Made by a program: the position numbers and the translations under genes
The notes under the pieces: generated by a model
What the model was told of the DNA's origin: nothing
Databases searched by the model: none
Seen by the model: only the letters and a program-made list of their open reading frames with translations
Assembly: GCA_030591195.1 (NCBI GenBank)
Contig: JAUVBO010000053.1
Span: 1-9,132, forward strand
Direction of reading: 5' to 3'
DNA length: 9,132 nt
From: Pseudomonadota bacterium
GTDB taxonomy: Bacteria > Myxococcota > Polyangia > GCA-2747355 > JACKDQ01
Part shown: positions 1 to 5,429 of the stretch, piece after piece
Numbering within the stretch: position 1 is the first letter of the stretch
Layout: each line of letters opens with the position of its first letter

Positions 1-264
1 CCAGTGCGCGGCGATCTCGCGGCCGCCCAGTGCTCCTCCAACACCCATGCCCTCGAGCAATCCACGGCGATCACCTTCCTCTGCGACGCCGACGTCTTTG
101 ACGGCGAGCCGGGAGAGCCCCTGGGCGAGGCGGGTTGCGGCGCCACCGTCACCTTCCTTGAACCCTACTTCATCGACGACGTGACCCACCCGCGCGAGGA
201 CTACACCTACTTCGGCACCTGCCTGCTGGCGGCCGCCGACGGGCGACAGCAGCAGCAGCGCTAG
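1..264 (+). CDS. C-terminal fragment of an unrecognised Cys-containing protein (5' end outside window)
   Basis: The reading frame is open from the first base of the window and ends with TAG at 262-264, leaving about 87 residues. No start codon with a convincing ribosome site is visible, so this is read as the tail of a longer gene. The fragment has four cysteines, is rich in acidic and aromatic residues (motifs such as FLCDADVFDGEPGEP and EDYTYFGTC), and ends in a short polar Gln-rich tail (QQQQR). Paired cysteines and the two lipoprotein genes that follow on the same strand suggest an exported protein, but this is inference. I do not recognise a family. The 84 bases to the next start hold no clear terminator. 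Confidence 0.55.
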   Translation, partial: PVRGDLAAAQCSSNTHALEQSTAITFLCDADVFDGEPGEPLGEAGCGATVTFLEPYFIDDVTHPREDYTYFGTCLLAAADGRQQQQR

Positions 265-337
265 GCCAGCCGCCCTCGCCCACGACGCTCCAGCGCGGCG
301 ACTTGCCAGCGGCCCTCGCACCCGGCACCATCGCCGC

Positions 338-343
338 AGGAGG
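338..343 (+). promoter_or_regulatory. Shine-Dalgarno AGGAGG that selects GTG 349
   Basis: AGGAGG lies five bases before GTG at 349. The in-frame GTG at 343 overlaps this site and so cannot be the start it serves, and ATG 361 would sit 17 bases away. The site therefore fixes the start of the hydrolase lipoprotein at 349. Confidence 0.75.
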
Positions 344-348
344 TGCTC

Positions 349-1767
349 GTGGGTTACCTGATGGTCGTCATCGCGCTCGTGCTCTGCGCTGCGCAGGGGT
401 GTTCTGATGGCGGCGCGAGCGCCGCCACCGACTCGCGCCCCGAGAGCGACAGCGCCGCCCGCGACACCGCGGTCACGCCAGCCCGTGACGGCATGGCGCC
501 AGTCGACGCTGGCCCGCCAGCTCTTGACGTGGTCCCCCCTGGCCAGCCCTACCCCGAGGATGGCTTCTGTCGGACGTGGCTGGCCTGCCAGCCCGGGGAG
601 GTCTGCGACCTGTCGCTCGGGCGTTGCGAGCGCCGGGCCGCCCTGCCGGCGAACAAGGTCGAGATCTATGGCTTCAAGCCACTGGCGGCCGCTGCGGGCG
701 ATCGGCTGGTGATCGACGGCCAGAGCTTCTACGACGACGTGTTCGACGCGATCGGGGTGCGGGTACGGGTAGGGTCCACCGAGCTGGTGCCGGTGGCGAC
801 CGACGAGAACCGGCTGGTGGTCGCCGTCACCGAGGGGCTGTCCGGTCCGGTGACGGTCGTCGACGACCAGGGCCAGGCCGCGGCCCAGGCTCCGGCGCCG
901 CTCTCGGCAAGCTCGCCGGGCATCGTCCCCTGCGACGGGTCGACGCCGCTGGCCGCTGGCGTCGACGGGCCCGAGCTGCACTTTGCCGGCCGCCACGGCG
1001 CGGGCTACGTCGATGATCCAGATCAGGAGCTGCGGGTCTACTACCCGGCGGCGTGTGGCTCGGTGCGACGATCGCCGGTGGCCGGCACCCATCCCCTGGT
1101 CGTGATCCTCCAGGGCGACGGCGCGGGCTACATGCACTACGACTACCTCGGGCAGTACCTCGCCAGCTGGGGCTTCCTCGCGGCGCTGCCGGCCAAGCCG
1201 CAGGAGGACGAGCTCGAGGTTCCCTCGCTGGTCAAGGCGATCAAGGCGCTCATCGGCGCGGACCTCGGCCTCGCTGTCTCGCCGGTGCTGGCCGGCGTGG
1301 CCACGCGCCAGGGGCAGCTGGCGCTGATCGGCCACTCGAAGGGGTCCGCCCGCCTGCAGGGCATCGTCGCTGACGCCGAGCTCGCCGCCGTGACCGTGGC
1401 GTCGGTCTTTCTCGGCCCGGTGGACGACGGCAAGGTGGTGCCCGGGGCGTTTCTCGCCTTCTCGGCGACGGGCGACCTGCAGTCGCCGTCGAGCTACGCC
1501 GACAACGCCTACGCGCGCCAGCCGCCGCCCAAGTGGAAGGTCGCGATCAAGGGTGGTAACCACAGCATGTTCACCGACCACAAGGTCTGGGTCGGCATGC
1601 TGCTCGACCAGCCGCCGGGCATCGAACGCACCCAGCAGCTCCGGATCGTCACCTCGTTCGTGATGCCCCTGCTCCAGCGCGCCTTCCAGCTGCCCGAGCG
1701 GTTTGCCGACCAGCTCGACCAGCCCTCGCCAACGCCGCTCTACGACGTGCAGCACACCACGCTTTAG
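349..1767 (+). CDS. Lipoprotein with Cys module, IPT/TIG-like segment and alpha/beta-hydrolase domain
   Basis: 472 residues from GTG 349. Residues 1-18 form a hydrophobic signal ending in a weak lipobox (AQGC, Cys18). A Ser/Asp/Ala/Pro-rich linker follows to about residue 70. Next is a four-Cys module at Cys74, 80, 86 and 93 (spacing C-x5-C-x5-C-x6-C), then a beta-rich stretch at about 100-180 resembling an IPT/TIG fold (GDRLVIDGQSF). From about 205 there is an alpha/beta hydrolase: oxyanion-region strand LVVILQGDGAG (about 250-260), nucleophile elbow GHSKGS with Ser330, candidate acid Asp376 (SATGD) and candidate His405 (GGNHSMF). The pattern recalls chlorophyllase/dienelactone-hydrolase/PETase-like esterases rather than a classical lipase. 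It probably acts as a membrane-anchored esterase in the periplasm or at the cell surface; the substrate cannot be read from sequence. The Kazal-domain lipoprotein gene follows 101 bp downstream on the same strand and could be co-transcribed. Confidence 0.85.
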   Translation: MGYLMVVIALVLCAAQGCSDGGASAATDSRPESDSAARDTAVTPARDGMAPVDAGPPALDVVPPGQPYPEDGFCRTWLACQPGEVCDLSLGRCERRAALPANKVEIYGFKPLAAAAGDRLVIDGQSFYDDVFDAIGVRVRVGSTELVPVATDENRLVVAVTEGLSGPVTVVDDQGQAAAQAPAPLSASSPGIVPCDGSTPLAAGVDGPELHFAGRHGAGYVDDPDQELRVYYPAACGSVRRSPVAGTHPLVVILQGDGAGYMHYDYLGQYLASWGFLAALPAKPQEDELEVPSLVKAIKALIGADLGLAVSPVLAGVATRQGQLALIGHSKGSARLQGIVADAELAAVTVASVFLGPVDDGKVVPGAFLAFSATGDLQSPSSYADNAYARQPPPKWKVAIKGGNHSMFTDHKVWVGMLLDQPPGIERTQQLRIVTSFVMPLLQRAFQLPERFADQLDQPSPTPLYDVQHTTL

Positions 1768-1820
1768 CGCCAAAGCCGTGCGACCGGCCTCGCCTACGCC
1801 CCACGACCGGGAAATGGGAG

Positions 1821-1849
1821 CGCGGCCGCCGGGCCCTCCGGCGGGCGCG
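1821..1849 (+). repeat. GC-rich hairpin between the two lipoprotein genes
   Basis: The arms 1821-1832 and 1838-1849 pair over 12 bp with a single mismatch around a five-base loop (GCCCT). There is no T-run after it, so it is not a canonical terminator. It lies about 20 bases before the start of the next gene and could act as an mRNA stabiliser, attenuator or processing site between the two cistrons. In DNA this GC-rich some hairpin potential is expected by chance. Confidence 0.4.
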
Positions 1850-1868
1850 ACAACGCACGGAGGACAGC

Positions 1869-2957
1869 ATGTCGACCATTCGCAAGCACCGGAAGATCAG
1901 AGGGAAAGGGTTGCTGGCCGTGCTAGCGGCCACGCTGGCCGTGGGCGCCGGTTGCGGTGGCGACCAGCCGGTGGAGACGCTCGAGCTAGCAGGGCCCGGC
2001 GGCAAGGCCGACGCGACGTTCAAGCACCAGCACACGATCCGCAAGAAGGGCTACGCGGTGGTCTACACCCTGGCCGACCGCTGGCTCGCCGATGGCAACC
2101 AGCTGCGCTTCTCGGTCAAGCTCGATGGTGGTTTCCAGCGGGTGGAGCCCGCGGCGGCGATGGGCCTGCTGTCATGTCGTGACGACCTGGGAGCTGACTG
2201 CAGCCACAGCGGTGCCTGGAGCGAGATCGCCGCTGCCGAGGTGGCGCTGACGGCCTGCGTCGGCTTCGGCCCCTGCTACGACGGCGTGCTCGAGCACGTC
2301 CTGACCGCCGGCGAGGCCAAGGGGCGGGTTCGCCTCAAGCTCGTCTCGCTGCAGGACGACCCGGTGGGCTACACCCTGACCGTAGAGTCGCCCGACGTGC
2401 CGTCGGTGGAGCTGACCTGGCGCGCCACCGGCAGCGGCGCGACCGAGGTCACGGTCCGCAACCGCAACCCCTTTGCGATCTACTTCGACCCCTGTGACGT
2501 CCGCTGGGCGGCGGGGTATCGCGCGGAGATGCAGATCTGCGCGGCGGTGGTGCGCGAGCGGCGCCGGGTCGCTCCGGGCGCGGCCTACCTGCCCGAGCCG
2601 ATCGAGGCCTACCCGACCGAGGCGGGGGTCTGGACGCTGCGGCTGCCCTACTACAAGCACCCGCGCATCAGCCTCCCGTACTTCGGGCCGTTCACGGCGA
2701 CGGCGGCCAAGACCCTCACCGTGGGCTGCGCGAGCAACAGCGGCTGCGCGGCGGGCGAGTACTGTCAGCTGGACACCTGCCCCCAGCCCCTGCTCGAGCC
2801 GGCGCTGATCGGACAGTGCAAGCTTCGCGTCAGTGGCGAGATGTGCGCCCAGGTCACGGTCTGCGGCTGTGACGGCGTCACCTACGGCTCGTCCTGTCTG
2901 GCCGCCGAGGCGGGAATCAACGTCGACACCTCCGGCTCGAGCTGCGGCCAACCCTGA
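1869..2957 (+). CDS. Lipoprotein with C-terminal Cys-rich module and Kazal-like domain
   Basis: 362 residues from ATG 1869, with GGAGGA at 1859-1864 four bases upstream. The N-terminus is strongly basic (MSTIRKHRKIRGKG), followed by a hydrophobic stretch and a lipobox-like GAGC with Cys29, so it is probably lipidated and exported. Residues 45-280 are a beta-rich domain of unknown family with several Cys. Residues 287-304 form a four-Cys module (C-x5-C-x5-C-x4-C). Residues 315-360 match the compact bacterial Kazal-type pattern, with CGCDGVTYGSSC at 332-343 and flanking Cys317, 326 and 359. Kazal domains are classically serine-protease inhibitors, but in bacterial surface proteins that activity is often unproven. 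A role in protecting against, or modulating, secreted proteases is inference. The four-Cys module is shared with the upstream hydrolase lipoprotein. Confidence 0.88.
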   Translation: MSTIRKHRKIRGKGLLAVLAATLAVGAGCGGDQPVETLELAGPGGKADATFKHQHTIRKKGYAVVYTLADRWLADGNQLRFSVKLDGGFQRVEPAAAMGLLSCRDDLGADCSHSGAWSEIAAAEVALTACVGFGPCYDGVLEHVLTAGEAKGRVRLKLVSLQDDPVGYTLTVESPDVPSVELTWRATGSGATEVTVRNRNPFAIYFDPCDVRWAAGYRAEMQICAAVVRERRRVAPGAAYLPEPIEAYPTEAGVWTLRLPYYKHPRISLPYFGPFTATAAKTLTVGCASNSGCAAGEYCQLDTCPQPLLEPALIGQCKLRVSGEMCAQVTVCGCDGVTYGSSCLAAEAGINVDTSGSSCGQP

Positions 2958-2964
2958 CCTGGCG

Positions 2965-3363
2965 CTACCGGCACTGGAACTGGTAGCTCGTCGCGCCGCC
3001 GAACGGGTTGGCGGTGAGGATCAAGCCGCCGCCCGGCAGCAGGTCGAGCTGGATCCGGAAGCGCTCGTTGGTCAGCAGGTCGACCATGTCGCCCCAGCCG
3101 CGATCACCCATCATGTCTGCGGTGAAGGTGTAGTTGGCCGTGGGGCTGGTGAGCTGGCCCTGGACGTAGGTGTGGGTCACCAGCGGTTCGACCGTGACCT
3201 TGATCGTGGCCTCGACGCCGTTGAGGTTGCCGACGTAGGTGTTGCTCGCGCAGTGGGGATTGTCCGAGCCACCGTCGAAGCCGGTGTCATCACCGCCGCA
3301 GTCGGCGCCGGTCAGCAACACGAAGCAGGCCAGCAAGCCGATGATCGTCGTCGCGCGCTTCAT
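2965..3363 (-). CDS. Small putative secreted lipoprotein, unknown function
   Basis: 132 residues from ATG at 3363, with GGGAG at 3375-3371 seven bases upstream. MKR followed by a hydrophobic segment to about residue 19 is a clear export signal. The likely lipidation cysteine is Cys22 in TGADC; Asp immediately before the cysteine is atypical for a lipobox, so non-lipidated secretion is an alternative. The mature part has an acidic Gly-rich linker (GGDDTGFDGGSDN), then about 95 residues of alternating, probably beta-rich sequence with Cys38 and Cys131 at its two ends, which could form a disulphide. No family recognised. The gene is convergent with the Kazal lipoprotein, with only seven bases between the stop codons. 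A strong sigma-54 promoter candidate at 3411-3426 reads into it, so the FHA activator encoded next door may control it. Confidence 0.8.
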   Translation of the reverse strand: MKRATTIIGLLACFVLLTGADCGGDDTGFDGGSDNPHCASNTYVGNLNGVEATIKVTVEPLVTHTYVQGQLTSPTANYTFTADMMGDRGWGDMVDLLTNERFRIQLDLLPGGGLILTANPFGGATSYQFQCR

Positions 3364-3410
3364 CGAGACTCTCCCGTCTCAGTTTAGGTCTATCGCTGAG
3401 CGGGAGTGTC

Positions 3411-3426
3411 TGCAAGGCCGGGGCCA
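3411..3426 (-). promoter_or_regulatory. Sigma-54 (-24/-12) promoter candidate P1, driving the small lipoprotein gene
   Basis: The minus strand reads TGGCCCC-GGCC-TTGCA. The sigma-54 consensus is TGGCACG-N4-TTGCA, so the invariant GG and GC are present at exact spacing with only two mismatches in the twelve defined positions. Counting from the -12 C at 3412, transcription would start near 3400, giving a 37-base leader before the ATG. Orientation and distance fit the small lipoprotein gene. The bipartite element at 3494-3521 lies about 95-120 bp upstream, where an enhancer-binding activator would normally sit. Confidence 0.65.
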
Positions 3427-3493
3427 GCGGTGGTCTGGCGAGTAACTGCTGAGAATAAGGGATCTTGAGCAGAGGGCTCCGGCATCGTCCACC

Positions 3494-3521
3494 GTGGGAC
3501 GGGGGGAGCGTCCCATGTGAC
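3494..3521. promoter_or_regulatory. Bipartite activator-site candidate, copy 1 (enhancer for P1, possibly also for the activator gene)
   Basis: A 12-bp near-palindrome GTCCCATGTGAC (3510-3521; 10 of 12 positions self-complementary) is followed toward P1 by the half-site-like GTGGGACG (3494-3501; GTCCCAC on the minus strand). It also forms an inverted repeat TGGGACG-N7-CGTCCCA (3495-3515). Copy 2 (5368-5395) has the same 13-bp and 8-bp blocks separated by the same seven bases. Its centre is about 115 bp upstream of the predicted P1 start. It also lies about 180 bp before the activator gene, so autoregulation is possible. Confidence 0.5.
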
Positions 3522-3635
3522 GTCGGAGCCCCGCCGCCGGCCGGGCTGGATCGCGCTGCGGTCGGTCGACGGGCCCATCGGTCGACAGGCCAGTCCTGGG
3601 CGTTGTATCTATTGGAGTCACACGGCTGATCCTCG

Positions 3636-3667
3636 GCACTGGCACACGCACTGGCACACGCACTGGC
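3636..3667 (+). repeat. Tandem 12-bp repeat GCACTGGCACAC, two full copies plus eight bases
   Basis: Copies lie at 3636-3647 and 3648-3659, with GCACTGGC at 3660-3667. The array ends 24 bases before the activator start codon. Each unit contains TGGCAC, the -24 core of a sigma-54 promoter, but the following GC is one base too far for a functional -12 element. It may be a repeated protein-binding site or a small slippage repeat. Confidence 0.8.
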
Positions 3668-3691
3668 GCGAGCTCACTCGGGAGCGCGGCG

Positions 3692-5128
3692 ATGGGAATC
3701 GATCCAGCGGATGAGGCCACGCTTCGACCACCGGACAAGCATCGGCGGCGCGAGCGACCACCGGCGCTGCTGCGGGTGGTGCACCCGCCAGAGCTGACCG
3801 CGGTCTTCGAGTTGTCCGACGAGCCGGTGGACGTCGGTCGGTCGACCCAGCCCGCCCCGGGAGCCAGGGTGGCTCAGGTGATGCACCCCACCGTCTCGCG
3901 GCGTCACCTGTCGGTACGCTGGGAACCCAAGAGCTGGGAGCACCTCGCCACCGACAAGAGCGCCTACGGCAGCTGGATCGATGGGGTGGCGGCCGGCGGC
4001 CAGGAGCTGCCCCTGTCCGACGGCTCGGTGGTCCGCATCGGCGAGGTGACGCTGGTCTACGAGAGCGGCTATGGCCTGTCGGTGGCCGAGCCGGAACAGG
4101 TCTCGGGCGAGGCGATCCCGGGCGAGGCCGTGGCCACCCGCCGGTTGCGGGCGGCGGTCGCCCAGGCGGCCGACGACCCGTCGCCCGCGCTGCTGATCGG
4201 CGAGACCGGCACGGGCAAGGAGTACATCGTCCGCGAGCTTCACCGCCTCAGTGGACGCGGAGGGCCCTGGCTGGCGGTCAACTGCGCCGAGCTGAGCGAG
4301 CAGCTGATCGAGAGCCAGCTCTTCGGCCACGAGCGCGGGGCGTTCACCGGCGCCGAGCAGTCCGCGCCGGGGCTGTTTCGCTCGGCCGACAAGGGGACCC
4401 TGTTTCTCGACGAGATCGGCGAGCTGCCCCTGCCCTTGCAGCCGAAGCTGCTTCGCGTGCTGCAGGAGGGAGAGGTGCTTCCGGTCGGAGGGAAGTCACC
4501 GGTCAAGGTCGACGTGCGGGTGGTGGCGGCGACCAACGTCGACCTGCCGGCTCAGGTCCAGCGCGGCGGCTTCCGCCGGGACCTCTACGCCCGGCTGGCG
4601 CTGTGGGAGATCGAGGTCCCGGCGCTGCGTCATCGCCGGGCGGACATCCTCGGGTGGATTGGCCGGCTCCACGCGCGCTGGCTCACCCAGCGTCCGCAGG
4701 CGCCGACCTCGCCGCTCTGCTTCGATGCCGACGCGGTGGAGGCGATGCTGCTGCACCAGTGGCCGAACAACTTGCGCGAGGTGGACCGCCTGGTCCACGA
4801 CCTGGCGTCGCGGGGACCCACGCCGCCTGCCGACGGGGCAGCGCGGCCCCGGATCGACTACTGCGACATCCGCGAGCACGTCCCCAGCCCGCGGGTCGAT
4901 CCCGACGCGCCGGTCGGAGGCCCGGCCGTGCTGCCCGCCGCCACTGCTACCGACAGCCCCGGCGATGCCACCGAGCCGTCAGGGGCGAAGCTGCCGGCGC
5001 CGACGCGCGAGGAGCTCGAGCGGGTGATGGACGCGATGGAGGGCAGCGTACGGGCGGTCGCCAAGCACTTCGGGCGGGACCGGCGGCAGATCTATCGCTG
5101 GCTCAAGGCCCACGGACTCCGCGAGTAG
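3692..5128 (+). CDS. FHA-domain sigma-54-dependent transcriptional activator (bacterial enhancer-binding protein)
   Basis: 478 residues from ATG 3692, with GGGAG (3680-3684) seven bases upstream. An FHA domain spans about 24-125, with the phospho-threonine-binding signature GRS at 49-51 and SRRH at 69-72. The AAA+ domain follows: Walker A GETGTGKE (170-177), the sigma-54 contact loop ERGAFTGA (214-221, intact), Walker B GTLFLDE (235-241), sensor I VAATN (278-282), the arginine-finger region FRRDLYARL (294-302), and WPNNLREV at 357-364 where the family usually has WPGNVREL. A Pro/Ala-rich linker (about 375-435) leads to a Fis-type helix-turn-helix (about 438-475, with [21 protein letters not shown]). 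It should open sigma-54 RNA polymerase promoters using ATP, gated by a phospho-threonine partner, probably a Ser/Thr kinase output; no kinase is in the window. Two sigma-54 promoter candidates and two matching upstream elements flank the gene, suggesting local targets. Confidence 0.95.
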   Translation: MGIDPADEATLRPPDKHRRRERPPALLRVVHPPELTAVFELSDEPVDVGRSTQPAPGARVAQVMHPTVSRRHLSVRWEPKSWEHLATDKSAYGSWIDGVAAGGQELPLSDGSVVRIGEVTLVYESGYGLSVAEPEQVSGEAIPGEAVATRRLRAAVAQAADDPSPALLIGETGTGKEYIVRELHRLSGRGGPWLAVNCAELSEQLIESQLFGHERGAFTGAEQSAPGLFRSADKGTLFLDEIGELPLPLQPKLLRVLQEGEVLPVGGKSPVKVDVRVVAATNVDLPAQVQRGGFRRDLYARLALWEIEVPALRHRRADILGWIGRLHARWLTQRPQAPTSPLCFDADAVEAMLLHQWPNNLREVDRLVHDLASRGPTPPADGAARPRIDYCDIREHVPSPRVDPDAPVGGPAVLPAATATDSPGDATEPSGAKLPAPTREELERVMDAMEGSVRAVAKHFGRDRRQIYRWLKAHGLRE

Positions 5129-5155
5129 CCGCGCGCTGCCTTCGCCCGGTTGGGT

Positions 5156-5233
5156 CTAGATCACCAGCAGGAAGGCGGCGAGGCCTCCCAACAATCCCAG
5201 CACCAAGGTCGAGATCGGGTCGTCTCTTCTCAT
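5156..5233 (-). CDS. 25-residue single-helix membrane microprotein
   Basis: ATG at 5233 runs to TAG at 5156-5158, encoding 25 residues. GGAGG (5243-5239) sits exactly five bases before the ATG. The protein begins MRRDDP and continues as one uninterrupted hydrophobic helix of about 19 residues (residues 7-25, ISTLVLGLLGG then LAAFLLVI). Helix-packing motifs GxxxG (Gly13/Gly17) and GxxxA (Gly16/Ala20) are present. Charged residues are confined to the first five positions, as in an inner-membrane micropeptide. I do not recognise a family. It is convergent with the activator gene (27 bp between stops), and a sigma-54 promoter candidate with an activator-site element lies upstream. Possible roles include a regulator of a membrane sensor or transporter, or a small membrane-active peptide; all are inference. 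The alternative is a chance short frame, but the combination of ideal ribosome site, hydrophobic profile and promoter argues against it. Confidence 0.6.
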   Translation of the reverse strand: MRRDDPISTLVLGLLGGLAAFLLVI

Positions 5234-5253
5234 GGCATCCTCCGTGTGTCTGG

Positions 5254-5279
5254 GCCAGCCGGCGATCACGGTGGCTGGC
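5254..5279 (-). repeat. Hairpin in predicted leader of the microprotein mRNA
   Basis: GCCAGCC (5254-5260) pairs with GGCTGGC (5273-5279) as a perfect 7-bp stem with a 12-base loop. It falls inside the predicted 64-base leader between the P2 start (about 5297) and the microprotein ATG, ending about ten bases before the Shine-Dalgarno. It could affect mRNA stability or translation. Confidence 0.4.
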
Positions 5280-5307
5280 GGTGAAGAAGACCGACGGAGG
5301 TGGTGAT

Positions 5308-5323
5308 TGCAGCGATCGTGCCG
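5308..5323 (-). promoter_or_regulatory. Sigma-54 (-24/-12) promoter candidate P2, driving the microprotein gene
   Basis: The minus strand reads CGGCACG-ATCG-CTGCA against the consensus TGGCACG-N4-TTGCA. The -24 block GGCACG is perfect, GG-to-GC spacing is exact, and the two mismatches are both T to C. The predicted start is near 5297, 64 bases before the microprotein ATG. Copy 2 of the bipartite activator element is 71-98 bp upstream of that start, with a six-base T/A tract in between. Confidence 0.55.
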
Positions 5324-5367
5324 GCAAGCAGCTCACGGGATCCTTCATTTTTTGGCTGAGTCGCGCG

Positions 5368-5395
5368 GTGGGACGCGGTGGTGTCACATGGGACG
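5368..5395. promoter_or_regulatory. Bipartite activator-site candidate, copy 2 (enhancer for P2)
   Basis: GTCACATGGGACG at 5383-5395 is the exact reverse complement of 3509-3521, and GTGGGACG at 5368-5375 repeats 3494-3501. The two blocks are separated by seven bases in both copies. The 12-bp core (5383-5394) is a near-palindrome suited to a dimeric Fis-type helix-turn-helix. Its centre is about 92 bp upstream of the predicted P2 start. By eye, TGGGACG occurs nowhere in the window outside these two elements. Confidence 0.5.
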
Positions 5396-5429
5396 TCCAG
5401 CCACCCGAGGCCTTGCCGGGGGGGACGGG

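Larger units (their letters stand above)
3364..3691. other. 328-bp divergent intergenic region: promoter and activator-site region
   Basis: No gene was found here; short open frames across it lack ribosome sites. From left to right it holds the leader of the small lipoprotein gene, a minus-strand -24/-12 promoter candidate (3411-3426), a locally AT-richer stretch (about 3441-3470), a bipartite activator-site candidate (3494-3521), a direct repeat of CGGTCGAC 16 bp apart (3563-3570 and 3579-3586), a tandem 12-bp repeat (3636-3667), and the ribosome site GGGAG (3680-3684) of the activator gene. Confidence 0.7.
5129..5429. other. 301-bp region between activator and cyanophycinase-like gene, holding a microprotein gene and its control region
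   Basis: This region would normally be called empty. It contains the 25-codon minus-strand gene at 5156-5233, a hairpin in its predicted leader (5254-5279), a -24/-12 promoter candidate (5308-5323), a run of six T at 5348-5353 that would bend DNA between promoter and enhancer, and the bipartite activator-site candidate (5368-5395). No convincing intrinsic terminator is visible for the activator gene or the cyanophycinase-like gene. Confidence 0.6.

Noticed and set aside
324..339. CGGCACC-N4-CCGCA with -24/-12 spacing upstream of the hydrolase lipoprotein
   Set aside because: Both T positions of the -12 block are C, and the predicted start would fall on the start codon. Such GG-N10-GC matches are common by chance in DNA this GC-rich.
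3628..3643. CGGCTGA-N4-CGGCA with -24/-12 spacing before the activator gene
   Set aside because: The -12 block lacks both T residues and the -24 block is degraded beyond GGC; not good enough to call a promoter.
3379..3738. Minus-strand open frame (119 codons) across the intergenic region before the activator
   Set aside because: It has no ribosome site, begins inside the activator gene, contains promoter P1 and the activator elements, and gives Arg/Pro-rich sequence typical of spurious frames in GC-rich DNA.
5348..5353. Run of six T as an intrinsic terminator on the plus strand
   Set aside because: No GC-rich stem immediately precedes it, and it is over 200 bases past the activator stop. 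A bend between promoter P2 and its upstream element is a better reading.
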